From: Lepisosteus oculatus
Taxonomy: Eukaryota > Chordata > Actinopteri > Semionotiformes > Lepisosteidae
Reading direction: 5' to 3'
DNA: 64,000 nt
Assembly: GCF_040954835.1 (NCBI RefSeq)
Contig: NC_090712.1
Location: forward strand, 7,449,284 to 7,513,283
Under the pieces are notes generated by a model that saw only the letters and a list, made by a program, of their open reading frames with translations, made no database searches and was not told the origin of the DNA. Below are positions 26,881 to 39,800 of this stretch, piece by piece. The position numbers were made by a program, and so were the translations under genes. Position 1 is the first letter of the stretch; every line of letters starts with the position of its first letter.

Positions 26881-27010
26881 CCCTTCCACCCGAAGAAGGC
26901 TCCACAGCCGAAACATTGTGTTTTCTTCTCTTTTCAGCCTGGAATAAACCGTTAAGGTGTTCCTATGCAGCCTGTTCATGCTGCGGCAGCTACCCCACCT
27001 GTATTTTTAA
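26881..27010 (+). mobile_element. repeat fragment with hammerhead-like core, possibly Penelope-like
   Basis: Contains CCGAAGA, a 4-bp stem GGCT-ccac-AGCC, then GAAAC (26890-26914). This is the arrangement CUGANGA / stem II / GAAA of a hammerhead ribozyme with one core mismatch (C for U). Penelope-like retroelements are known to carry such motifs in their terminal repeats. The following attgtgttttcttctcttttcagc and aataaacc are, from memory, shared by many fish repeat copies. No reverse transcriptase remains. Confidence 0.5.
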
Positions 27011-27166
27011 ATGTTAAATATTGTAGTGTAGAAATACTGTATGAAATCCTGTTTGTGAATCAACAGTAGAAAACAGACACAAATAAAAATTGCATGGATG
27101 TCAAGATTTAGCTGGATGACCTGAATGGCCTTCTTGTTTGTCTTATGTTATGTACGAAAATAAGAG

Positions 27167-27490
27167 TGCCACAACAGCACAGCGGTGAACATTTCAGCCT
27201 CACAGTGCTGGGGCAATGGGTTCAGTTGCAGACCTGGGATTCTGTGTGGAGTTTGCATGTTCTCCCTGTGTCCACATGGGTTTCTTCTCATGCTCCAGAA
27301 ATACTGGTAGGTTAACTGGCTTCTAGGAAAACTGCTCCTAGGTGTGAGTATGTCTGTGTGTCTGGCGTGTGACGGACAGGCATCCCTTCCAGGGTGTATC
27401 CTACCTTGCGCCTATTGCTTGCTGGGATAGGCTTCTGCCCCCCCTCCCAAAACCCTAAATTGGTTGAAGCGGGTGGATGGGTGGATGTAT
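27167..27490 (+). mobile_element. tRNA-like SINE family copy (family 1, sense)
   Basis: Starts with an A-box-like segment (gcacagcggtgaac) and a B-box-like segment (gggttcagttgc). Conserved body words follow: gtgtggagtttgcatgttctcc, tgctccag, ggttaactggcttcta, cattgcttgctgggatagg-like sequence, and a ggtggatgggtggatg tail. The same words recur in reverse at 38438-38717 and 54560-54719 and partly at 59674-59865. Confidence 0.6.
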
Positions 27491-29597
27491 TGAAATAAAA
27501 GAAGGACCCATTAACTGGAAGGCACTGAGAAATGTTGCAAAAAATGAACTCTAGCAGACAAGGATAATAGAAAGCATACTGGGAGGAGGGGAGAGGGTGG
27601 TTCACTTGTCTAATCTTTATGAAATTAAAAACTCATGCCTAAAACCTGCAGCCACTGATCCTCAAACCGTCAAAATGGCACAGAATAATGCTACATAGAG
27701 CTCATTAAGAACAACAATAACCTCAGGAAAGTGGATGAAAGACATACCAGCTCAAAATCTAAAGCAAAATCAGCTTGAGTCTGGCCACAGAAAAAAACTT
27801 CTCAAGAAGGAGACCTTTAGACATTTCACCTACACGTTTCTCCCTAAACAATGAGCATAGCTGTAAGAGGGAATCTAAAAAGTGCAGTATTAAAGCATGA
27901 GCTTGATTAAGACATACTAAAGACTTATTAAAGGTCTCTCAACATCATTCATATTCCATATCAACATTTCAATATCAAAGTACTATGGTTTTATTTATGA
28001 CAGAGAGAACTGAAATACTTTTCTAATTGCCCCCAAAACAACCAAGTAAAACCTCTGCCTTTCTCCAGGTAAGGATCTTTTCTGCATGCTCATGGAAAAA
28101 ATAATCTATGACAAACTGCGATCTTTCAAAGGAGCGATTTACTGCTCAGAAAGTGTTATAGTACTCTAAAAGAATGGTCTATATTGTGCATAAATACATA
28201 TGTATCTATAAACATTTCAATCTGAAAGCAGATGTGAGGAATAAAATAAAAAAATAAGTCTTATGGAAAAAGTCAGTGTTTCACTTTCACTGTATGAGAA
28301 TATTCCGTTTCGTCCAGTCATTGTGCATGGTTATTTTCAAATTATGCCTATGCTATAAAATTTGTGAACACAATACCTGACAATTTCTAAAAACTCATAT
28401 AACACATGCAACCTTGAACGTTCACTATTCAAGATAATGAGAACAGTTCCACCCAGACTATTTCAGCTGCTGTCTTCTGTAATCCGCATGTTTTTTTTCC
28501 AAGAGAGATGGAATTTTCAAAGTTCCTGGAGGGATTTTGAAGTGGGACCCCACTGAGTTTCCATGCGGAGATCATTTGGAGAAAAATGAAAGCGGTCACC
28601 GAACGTCAACTGTGGTAAAGCCTTAAATGTTTAAAACTTAAAAATGAAAATTATTTAAGACTTTTTACCACATTAAATTACTTTGTTATAAACTGGGACA
28701 TCTTTGCATTTTCAAGATATTTCAGCATTTTGTATCCTTATACTGTTAACTGTTTAAGCAACATCTATCCTTCCACGAAACAAAGGATGAAATGATAGTG
28801 AAACCAATTGGTGAACTACATTTTTTTTTAAATTTAGATATTAAAGTAACCTCACATCATAATCTCATGTAGTGCCAGTGTTCCAAAGGAAAAAAAAGTG
28901 AATTCAATCAATGTTTCAGCTACAGCAAGCATAGTTACGTGAGACTTTTATTGGCATGTGGTTGTCATTTCTCTAGCTTAGCTTTGATTAACTCAGAGTT
29001 GCTGAAGCACACCCACGGCATACTTAGATCTCAGGGCCTTGACCTTAATGTCACCCAAAATCATACAATCATGATTAAAACCAGGCTGAATAAAGACAAT
29101 CACGAATTCATTTAAATCTTAAACAGACCACCCTATCCAACTAAATAGATTCAAGGTTCAAGTGACAGTCTTTCAAAACTGCTGTACTTAATCCATGCAA
29201 CACTTATTGGTGTTGGTAGTGTAAGAACAATATCTGACTTTTGGTAGATATGTATAAAAACAGCAAATAAGACAATGCAGTTATTATAGCTTTTGGACAT
29301 TACTCAATTAAGTTTACATAAAACCACACTTCTATTTTAATGTAATGTGTGTAATGTAAGAGTTTCTAACCAAAAATGCACAGGAATGTATTTCTTTGAG
29401 TTTAATGCCCATAAAGATAAGTCTTTGCTGCACATCTGTTGTATCATTGCCTCCATTGAGTATTGTCTATTGGTTATGATGATCAAGTATTGGAGCAAAC
29501 ACCCTTGCAAAAAAAAATCAATGCTATATCAACGCTATGTCCATATTTAATTTACTTGGAATCAGGATCTTGGTCAAACTCTTACTCATTGTTTTTA
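27491..29597. other. intergenic, nothing recognised
   Basis: AT-rich DNA between TASP1 and ESF1 without a supported gene or named repeat. Confidence 0.5.
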
Positions 29598-31545
29598 AAG
29601 ATGGCGCCGTTTTCGCATGTAGCTCCTTTGTTTGTTGTCTCATAATTTGACTAAAAATGTGCGATGATCACCTGCGATCAACAAACACTTTAGGACCTGC
29701 GACTTAGAGCTTCGGAACAGACTTCAGTGGAAACAGAAGTACACAGGTTTGCCTCTGAAGCACAGCGCAAACAGGTACACGAACGCAATAGGAAATGGTT
29801 TAAGTGGCGTTTTAGCGTGTCTCCAGCAGCATAACTGTCGCCCCCCGCTCACCAGCATCCTGCTTGCAGAAGTGCAATCGCTCTACACTAAAACCAACAA
29901 ACCTCCTCGTTCTGCTGTCTTCCGTTTCACTTGGTTGAAACCTCTGAACAACCCGATGGATTCACACAATACAGAATGGACCGCACAGCTGATTCTACCG
30001 GCAAGGACAAAAGAGGTGGAGTGTGTTTTATGATTAATAACCTTTGGAAGCGGTACTCAGCAAGCTGTACAGTGCCACCAGCATATTTCCCCTCGTGTTC
30101 TGAAAACCTGTGCACATCAGTTATTTCCTGTGTATAAAGACCTTTTTAACCTCTGTCAGTCATATCTTAGTGCTTCAAGAACACCACATTTGTGTTGCTG
30201 ACCAAGAAGACTAAGGTATCATGTTTGAAGGATTACTGTCCAATGGCACTCAGGTCTGTGGTCATGAAGTGCCTGGAATGCCTAGACCATCTTCAGTTTG
30301 CTTATGGCTCAAATAGGTCCATTGATGATGCAATATCTCTAGCACTACAAACGGCCCTCAAACATTTAGACAGGCAGAGCACGTATGTTAGGATGCTGTT
30401 TATAAATTACAGCTTGGCTTTTAACAATTTTTCCCTCTAAGCACCTTCCCTCCCAACACTCCTGAATCTGGGCTTATGCATCTTACTGGAATTTTTGATG
30501 AGCAGATGTCAGGTGGCAAAAATTGGTAACAATATCGCCTCTGGTGCACTACTAGAGCTTCTCCAGGCTGCCGTCTCAGCCCTAGGCTGTGCTGCTTGTT
30601 CACCTCTGACTGTACAACCATTTACATCAGCAACCACAATATTAAGTTTGCTGATGACACTACAATTATTGGGCTGATCAGCAACAGTGATGAGTCCGCA
30701 TACAGAAGGGAGGTGGAGCATCTGACAAGGTGGTGCCATGATAACAACCTGGCCCTGAATGTCAACAAGACAAAAGAACTCATTGTGGACTTCAGAAGAC
30801 CCAGAGGAAGTCACACCCCAGTCATTACTGAGGGCACAACAATGGAAACTGTCAGCTGCTAAGATTCCTCAGACTGCAGATCGCCACCAACTTGGATTGG
30901 TCTCACAACACGGAAGCCAGTCTGAAAAAGACACAACAGTGCCTCCACTTTCTGTAGTGCCTAAAGAAATACGGTATGGGAAAGTAGCTACCTTTTAGTA
31001 GTGAACTTTACCGCGGCACCACAGAAAGTATTCTATCTGGTGATATCACCATATGGTACGGAAATACTACCAAACAAGACAAAGTTGCCATACAAAGGGC
31101 GTGGTAGAGAGAATTATAGGATCTTATTTACCATCAATTGATGAGATCCACACCATCCACTGTGCAGCAAATCCCGGTTATTCAGGATTCCAACCATCCC
31201 CGTAACAAACTGTTCTCCCCCCTACACTCTGGCAAGAGGTACCACAACATTAAAGCATGGACCACTAAGCTTAAGAATAGCGTCTATTCTATCGTATTGT
31301 GTATCATTAACAGATAAAACTGTATGATGCCCCAATTCAATGCACCTCTGCACTTTTTACTTGGCTACCATGTATCTATTGTCCTATGTGTTTATTGTTC
31401 TGTTGCCAGTTGTATGTTACTGTGCTCTGTTGTACTGTCATTATTATTTTTACTGTTTTGTAACGTACTGTGCAGATTGTGTGAAAGTTCTGTCTATCCT
31501 GAGAGAACAGTGCGAATAACAATCCCAGTGTAGATGTAGATAATG
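29598..31545 (+). mobile_element. decayed LINE, L2/CR1-type, internally deleted
   Basis: Opens with aagatggcgccg, typical of such elements. Fragments of reverse transcriptase are readable in shifting frames: LQFAYGSNRSIDDAISLAL near 30290-30350 and the catalytic FADDTT near 30647. The latter is followed by LNVNKTKELIVDFRRPRGS near 30760. Endonuclease sequence is missing or unrecognisable, and frameshifts and stops show it is dead. It ends in a T-rich 3'-UTR-like stretch. It fills much of the TASP1-ESF1 interval. Confidence 0.8.
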
Positions 31546-33573
31546 GCATATAAATGTCTCTACAGCTCGAGTCGCAGCTATAAAACGTATGGCTTAGAGG
31601 TTCCCCACCAATAATTACAAGTGGAAAAAAAAAGAGAAGAAAAGATTGTTACACGTTAGATCTGCAGCCACTGAGATCCATTCACCAAACAAACCCCTTC
31701 TTTTCTCTTTTAGATCGGACGTAAATGCCAGGATTATTGTATATTAAGTAGAAGCAAAGCAATTACACTGATTTAATCTGTACATGTGGAGCTAGTGCCA
31801 GATCTGGGACATTCTGAGCATCTATTAACCTTGGGACCTGCCTCCCAGATATCCATAGCACAATATGTCACAGAGATGGGGAAAAAAAAAAACACAGGTT
31901 ATCTAAACAATTTCTCCAAGTGAAGTCATATCATGTGTTCAAAAACAGATGGCTGTGAGGACCTAGGTTTTCTAAGCAATTTATGAAGGAAACACTTCAG
32001 TGCGCATCTGTGCATTAACTGATCTTTGACCTTTGCTCAAGGCTATTGAGATGTAACCATTTTTAATTGTAAGATGCATTTAAAGTTCAGTAGAAAAAAA
32101 ACCCAAACGTCTAGATTTCACAGGTAGTTTAACATTTGTATTCTTTGACAAATTTAAGAACTTGAAAATGTTTTGACACTTATTCCTGGTTAATCAATTG
32201 AACAACTGGAGTCAAATAATTTTCCTCATTCTTAGAGAAAGATTTTTATAGTAGGATGACTGCCACAGTTTCACTTCATTAATTATAATGAACATGTTAA
32301 GTTTACAAAATACTTTTACTCCTGTTGTGGACTACAGCTCACAAAAAGGAGAAAAAAGATGCACCACACAAAGATTTTCTCGTAAAATGCAGTGAATAGC
32401 TCCTCAGATACAGGACTATAGTGCTAGGGGTGTTTTATGTTGGATCAAATTACAGGGTGGTAAACAATCTTTAAAAGTGATTTATGCTTTATGTTGGTAA
32501 GTATCAAAAAAGTACTTCAGACAATAGAAGTCTTGGATAGAGTCCCTTATAAAAAATGTTAAGCTACAAGGCTACCATATTAAGTCAGCAGTCAAACTTA
32601 AATTATCAAGAATATTGTAAAATGTTTAAACAGTCAAAATTTTTCACATATCCAAAATAATATTATGTACCAAATTATAAAGTCTCTAAAAGAGCTGTCT
32701 TTTGTCATATTTACATCAATCAAAGGTAAAATACTGCCGGCATGATTCTAAGGGAATTACCGCAACACTCTTCTTAAGAAGTGGACTCGTGTACCTGAAG
32801 TGGTTCAGCAAATGACATGAGAAAGTACTCTGGGATATTAACATGGGTTCCAAGTTAAAATAATAAAACATTAATAAAATGATTAGTGTAGATTACTCTT
32901 TTTTGCTGCAAAGCATCTTGCAATTCTGAGCAAGCTCTCAAAATTCTCTAGGTTTGTCCTACGGGCTTTGTCATTTTTCTTCTTCACTGCTGGCCAACTG
33001 TTTGTTTAAAAGATTCGTGACTTTGGTTGTTGTCTGCATGCTCTGGAAAGATATAAACTCAACTAATTTGCCTTTCAGGCCAAACTGAAGCCAAAACAAG
33101 AGCACAGAGAGTCTTTTATACAACATAAAAGTCATCATCCGAAGTTTGAGCTGTTCACATTGGCGGCTTCAAAGAAAGCACTTATACCACCACATTCCAT
33201 TGGGGTTTCACTTCAAAAGGCTTTACTTACATGACACTTACATTATATATTGTCATCTTCATGTCCAAAAATTATAATGTCAATGGGACATTTTCAAATT
33301 AGAGCTTTTTGTTTTAAGTTAAAATGACATCTTGTTTAGTTTTACTTGAATTGTTAGAGGCTTTCTCATACGCAAGACCTTCTGTTATCCCTGTCAGTGG
33401 AAAAAACTCATTGAAATCAGCGTTGCTGGAATAATGGGTATGCCATCCAAGAGAGAAGGCCACAGATTTTTATCTCCAGCTCCCTTGTCCTCAAAGAGCC
33501 AGAGCTTAACCATGTTAAGATACAGTATATCATGCCATACTTTTTCTCCCTTTTTTCCCTTCTCTGTCCACAA
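31546..33573. other. ESF1 3' flank / intergenic
   Basis: Downstream of the ESF1 stop codon. It probably includes the ESF1 3' UTR. No canonical AATAAA was found on the minus strand within about 700 bases of the stop. No other gene seen. Confidence 0.5.
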
Positions 33574-33867
33574 CTACTTTGTTTTCTGTTTTTTTCTCGC
33601 CTGAAACTGCTCGGTTTTGCTCTTGATGGATCTCACGAGCATGGAGAGTCCTGCGTCCATAGTTGTCTTGGAGCCTGCCTTTAGCTTGCTAGGGCTCTCC
33701 TGTTCCAGCTCCCTCTCCTTCCTCTGGGCAGCCTCCTCCCTGCGGCGCCTCTTCTCCTCCACGATGCTCTGGGTGGCCTTGGTCTTCCTGAAGGCGGGCT
33801 CAGAGGGGTCCAGATTGAACAGGTGGGAGGTATACATTGCCTGGAACCGGGGATCTTGCACATCAAC
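33574..33867 (-). CDS. ESF1: ESF1 coding exon 13 (stop codon, NUC153 motif)
   Basis: Residues 736-832 and TAG at 33576-33574. Contains [20 protein letters not shown] and ends [15 protein letters not shown], as in other ESF1 proteins. Acceptor ttggttgcag. Confidence 0.96.
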   Translation of the reverse strand, partial: VDVQDPRFQAMYTSHLFNLDPSEPAFRKTKATQSIVEEKRRRREEAAQRKERELEQESPSKLKAGSKTTMDAGLSMLVRSIKSKTEQFQARKKQKTK

Positions 33868-36800
33868 CTGCAACCAAGGTAAGAACAGGTTAGCTTTTAG
33901 TGCTGCACCATCCAAATTCAGATTTAACTTACTTTTCTGCAAAGGGTTACTGTTTTTTTTACCAGTCAAAAAAAAGCTCCAATTATCATTTTACTAATGC
34001 AATATGAATCAGGACAATAAGCAGTCAAACAAAGAGGTTAAATTAAGCTTCAAGTACAGTGCTTATTGCCCCATTTAATTTTCTCATTAACTGTTTCCAA
34101 TTCATTGCACTAAAGCAGATAATATCTTCCACCGAACATCTGGCAACATTTATTGCGAAATTTAACTGAGATGCGTCTTATTTACAGCAAATGGACGGTT
34201 TGATCTTGATGTTAAATAAACTACACACAGAAACTAAGTGCACAGCAATATGTAAAATGTTTTCAAAAGGTTTACAAATCTTTGGTGGTTATGCAAGATA
34301 CTGTTGCTACAGGCCTCAAGAACAATTATACAAACATATATACAGCTGTAGCATGGATAATATCATACAAAAAATATGTTACATATGCTTCCATCTCACA
34401 AATACAAATTGAGTAATTGAGGTAAATCAATGAAATATTTGGCTGTACCAATGAATAAGAAATATAATTCAATAAGAAAGGATAAAGGCTCTAACCTCAA
34501 AGTTATCTTCTTCCAGGAGCTCATTCTTTTTCAAGAGCTTCTTCTTCTTTTTCTTGCTCAGGTTCTGCTGCTCCACAATCTTGTCGTAGTTGAAATGCTT
34601 TCGGTTCTCATCCTCATCGTCATCCATCAGTAAAGCCATTTCAGCCTGTGAACATACAGGCACACCTCCTTAATTTAATATCATTAACATCCTTCTGTCC
34701 CTCCTTGTACAAACCTCGTGGGGTTTTTCTCTAGAAGCAGGTTTGAAAATTAGGTGGCCGATGCAATCCAATACACTCGTACCTGTTTTTACAAAAGTAA
34801 TTTGTTCCCGGAAACTCTTAGATATAGTGAAAATTCATAAAAAGAAAAACAAATTCCATTGTTTCTTACAGGGAAAAATTACAGTTCAGACCCCAAAAAT
34901 GTCAGCCCTTCTTTTACTTTTTTTACAAATAAATTACAGAAGAAATAATAATAACTTACATTTATACTGTGGTTTGTGAATTTTATTCATGAAAAAACTG
35001 CTTATTTACAGTAATTAGTTTAATAAAACCTAAGTATAGTACTGTATAGTAACCACTTCATTTGCTTTTTGTGTAATTCTGTAATAAAAAAATAATTTTC
35101 ATAAACACCTTTATGGTGTGATGATACAGTCTAATCTGCAAAGTAAGAGCACACACAATGGCGAACAATGCACAGAGCAATATGCTGTGAGCTCTATCAC
35201 ACATACACTGTCTCTGCTGCCACTCCATAGGCTTTGCATTTGCTTTTAACACGTTATGTTATGAAACGAGTCGTACCTTCCTCTTCACTCTCTACATTTG
35301 GTGGTGGGGGGGTTTCGAAATTGTTCTTTGTATCGCTTCTTCACAGTTTCACCGTTGGCTTTCGTTATTCGAAATGTGGGTAACCATTCACATGCTTTGT
35401 GGTACTGATTTTTCATTTAAAGAAAATGAGTTAAAAGAAGTCCGGTTGTATCCATTTGAAGATCAACTGGTGTTAACACTGCACGTGTAACAGATCCACG
35501 ACAGTAAGGTTTATTATCTTCATATAACAGCATTTCTTATTTACTCCTGTAGAATTTTTTTATCTTTACATGAACATTTTGTGGATAGTAGTATTTCTAT
35601 AACACTTTTCAGCTGCAATCATTTAATGCCAGGAAAATGTAAAGCTTGACTATAACATTACCCTTTGTTTTTCTAGCTCTGCCTCTTCTTCTGGAGTTCT
35701 CTCCTCCTCCCTGGATTTTTTATTCTTCTTAGCCTTGCTTTTATTCTTCAGCGCTGTTCCTGGCACAAGACAGGTAAGTACACAGATGTTAAACCCTCAC
35801 TGCTATCTTCCAGCAGGTCTGTATTTCCTTTTGAAGCCTGTTCATTTCTAAATTACTAATTATATATTGGTGCTAGAAGATAAATGCTTTTCACAACACG
35901 TACTGTCCGTAGTTTTGTTACAAATCATATATTTTAGTCAATAAGCATCAGTGTTTATGGAAAATTGTATTAAAAAGGTTTATCTATCAAAACCAAAGCA
36001 GGGATGGGAAGGTTGACCTAGCAGTTCCCAGCAGATCTCACCTCCTTTTCCCAGTTCTTCAGCAAAATAAGGGTCATCAAGGTCAACATCAGGAGGCAGG
36101 TCATCATCACTGAGATCAGACCCAACAGCAGCCTGCAACACCAAGTCACATGTTCTGAGCTGTGCTGACAGTTCCTTAAAGTCATACTTAATAATACTGG
36201 GAGGCAACAAACACTATTATTTCCAATACACATTTTACTTTTTTAATGTCACTGTATAAAAGGTGATTATTTTTAACTAGTAGAATTTTACATCGTCAGA
36301 TTAACAAAAACCCCTTTTCAGGTCTTTTTAAGAGTTATTTAACTGCTGAGGCCTTCTCTTTTTCTAGGACATTTTTAAAAGAAAAAAAAAGTTAAATAAT
36401 ATAAGTTTTACTTTAAGTTAATTTATAGCTTTAAATGTAACAATAACATGGATGTAGTCTAGCCTAAATCAACTAGACAGAGACCCACTTGCTGGTGTTA
36501 TTCTTGTGAAGAAATTTTAACAATTCAAAATGGAAATAGCCACATTGGAGTTGAGAGTAACTACCATGCCTACACTGTGTTCATAAGCAGAAACATCAAA
36601 ATAAAACAAATACCCAAATCCGGCATTTGTTGTGAAAACAGAATTTCCAGCAGCACAAAAATGCTCCCAGAACTCTGCATCTGTAAGCCAGCCAAGTGAT
36701 CAAAGGTAAAAGGCTCTGGGTGGACCAACAACAAGCTTATTTTCTTTAATCATATATGCTTGGTAATGATGTTTATTTTGGCTCTCGGAGCCTGATGAAA

Positions 36801-39800
36801 GTATGCACAAGGCCGTTAGGAGTAGTACTGAAGTTCTGGATTTCAAGGGGTGATCTCAGTGTGGCACACGGTTTCTATGCAAACAGACACTTTTGAAGGG
36901 CATTCCAGAGCTATAGTTAATCTCAACTTTGTGTTCTATGAACATTCTGCAAAGGGAGCTGCAAAGGATGGAATCTCTTTAATCTGTAATGAACTCAATC
37001 AGCCTTTAAAGATCACAGATACATAATTAAGGACAAGGCTTTTTTTCCCGACAAGGCTAGGCAACAAATTTTAGTGAGAGCTCCCCTTGGGAGTACTTTC
37101 TAACTCTGAAAACATTCTATCCATTCTGCAAAAAGTGAAGGGACAATATCAATTAGCCTTTAAACGAACCATTAATCCCCTTAAACTCTGCGAGATCCCA
37201 TACCACATGTCAAAAGAGTCAATGCTGTGCAACAAAGCATCATGTTTCCCACTGGCCTTGGTCAGGCAGTGATACTATAGTGATAGTTCAGCTTGTTTTT
37301 GGGTTCTGAGAACTCAAACTACAAGTGCTTTTACTTGTTTAGCCACCTGTGGGCACTGCAGGCTACCTTTTTTACCACTGCTTTCTGGGATCCTCATTGC
37401 ACCACTTTCAGTGGCGTTACATTTCTCGGGATGTTTACCTTTGTCCCTTCCATCTTCTTTTGTTTTTTCTTTTCTTTCTTCTTCTCCAAATACTCTTCCC
37501 ATGGAGTCAGTTTATCCTTTCCTTCCAGCTTCCTCTTCACAAGCTGCTCAGCTGTCTCTTTGAGTCCTGAAATCTCACACGCACACCAAAGAAAAGAAAA
37601 ACGAAAACGACAGTGGGTAGTGAGAGAACTTCTACTTCAAACAATGTCCACCCCAGAAAACATGTCCTTTATATCACAGCTATCAATCTGTCAAACGGGC
37701 ACATCTGAACAAAAACAAAGAAAACCAGAGGCTGAAAAGGAAATTTCCAAACTGGAAATTCTTCCCTTCCACAACTGCTGAGTACCCAGCGGAATAGCAA
37801 TAGCAACACTGAAGCAATCTTCTAGGCAGTTAGACATTTTTCATTTTTGATATCCAGGATTCAGTTAGATATGACTGTTCTATGGTTAGCCTCGATTTGT
37901 GGGAGAATACAGTTCGTGAATTTGGCAGAGGATTTTGATTAATATATTTACATGAATACCCACAATACCCACAAAAATTCATGCCAGTTTTTATCCATTT
38001 GCAGGACTGCTTAGCATGATTTGAAAATAGTTATGTAAAACTATGAATAGAAAAGCTTAACACGACAGCAAAATAACTAAAACCATGAAGAACACATAGT
38101 TTAAAAAGCATATTACTTAGTAAATCTGTCTTTACAATCTAACACTAAAACAAAACAACAAGGACCATGATTAGAGAAAGCCATAAACTGTACCGTGCAC
38201 TGAACTTTCTATGGTTTTACTGTCCATTTCTCTGTGGAACATTTAGGCTCTATAGGAGTCTGCAGAGTGAAAGACACATCCAATCTCAGACCATCATTAA
38301 TTGGCAAATTCTCGTAGAGCTAAAACCCACTCTCACGTATTCTCTAATCAGCTTGGTCAGCTCATGGCATGACCCCACCAGCTACCAGGGGTCAGGACTC
38401 CTTTCTTGTTAATGCTTTGTCAGTTTGTGTGAGGAATTATCCATCCATCTATTTTCTAACCATTTTTTCCCCAATTAATTAAAGGCCACGGATAAGCCAG
38501 AGCCCATCCCAGCAAGCAATGGGCGCAAGGCAGGATACACCTTGGCCAGTGCACCAGTCCATAGCAGGCAGACACACAAACACAGTCACGCATAAACTCA
38601 CACTTAAGGCCAACTCTACCAGAAGCCAGTTAATCTACCAGTATATTTGTGGGCTATGGGAGGAAACCAGAGCACCTGGAAGAAACTAAAGCACACACGG
38701 GGAGAACATACAAACTGTGAGGAATTTGACCTTCCAAAATAAATCCAAACTGTTTGAGTTTTATTAAGCTCAGGGGAATTTGGGGACTAAGATTAATTTC
38801 TTGACTTATATAAGAAAAGAATACTTGAAGATTGTGAAGAAGTGAAGATCGATTAACTTTAATCCATTGAGCCATCTGTCTCCCCTTAAACTGTGCAACA
38901 GGATCCACACTTCTTTATTTAATATTTTAGAGCCGCAATCTTCCTGACCACTTCCTAAAGCACAAGATAAGAAGTGATGTTTTTACAGCACAAAAGTAAT
39001 TTTTGCTTGCCATAAAGACGTCTTGAAGTGGAGTAGCTTAGTGTGAAAATCTTTGCTGCAAATCCTTCATTACATGCAAAAATAAACAACCAGCAGGCTA
39101 TTACACAAAGTTCTGCCAAAGCAAATCCCAGAGGAATCCTGAAAGAAAACCCATAAACGGGTTGTATGTATGTATTTAGTAACAGAGATTTGACAAATTC
39201 AATTTGCCCTTGCCAGAAAAAAGTGTTATAACCTAATCTTAGCAATCATATTTTAGTACGCTCATGTCGTTTAGGGATTATATACCATTAATCTTGTTCT
39301 TGAAAACTTTAAAAAGATGTCTGCAGTGAGAATCCAGATGACATGAAACAAACAGCAGTTTCCACAAGTTCAACACACTCCAGGAATAACAAGTATGAGC
39401 CTGATAAGACAGATGTTTATGTGGCAAGATGAAAACATTCTGTTATTTGGTATATTGTATATAAAATAATATTTTAATGTAAAACTGCTGTTAAACCATT
39501 GCATTCTTGCCCATTTTTAGATGCAACAACAGATTTGCAAAGGTTAACTATGGTAAGCTTTGATATCATTTTAAAACACACCTACTCTATTTAACAGCTG
39601 CAAGTTGGGCTCAAACTATAGTGAACACTCCTCTGTATGGATTACAAAATCTCGTCCAACAACTATGTTGTGACAAGGAGCAGTAAGTTACACAATCTTT
39701 TTTCCAGGGCTGTTTATATCAGGTAGTTCTTGCTTTCAGATTAAATACACCCTTTTTGTTAACACTAGTGTCATATGGGAAGTCCAATGCAAATTCTTAA

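Larger units (their letters stand above)
33868..37438 (-). other. ESF1 introns (3' half)
   Basis: Apart from exons 10-12, unremarkable AT-rich intron. I recognised no repeat. Confidence 0.5.

Noticed and set aside
33617-33997. 126-residue plus-strand open frame
   Set aside because: Antisense shadow of the last ESF1 exon, with no homologue recognised.
37293-37781. 162-residue plus-strand open frame
   Set aside because: Antisense shadow of ESF1 coding exon 9 and its flanks. The Phe/Ser-rich sequence mirrors the Lys/Glu-rich exon.
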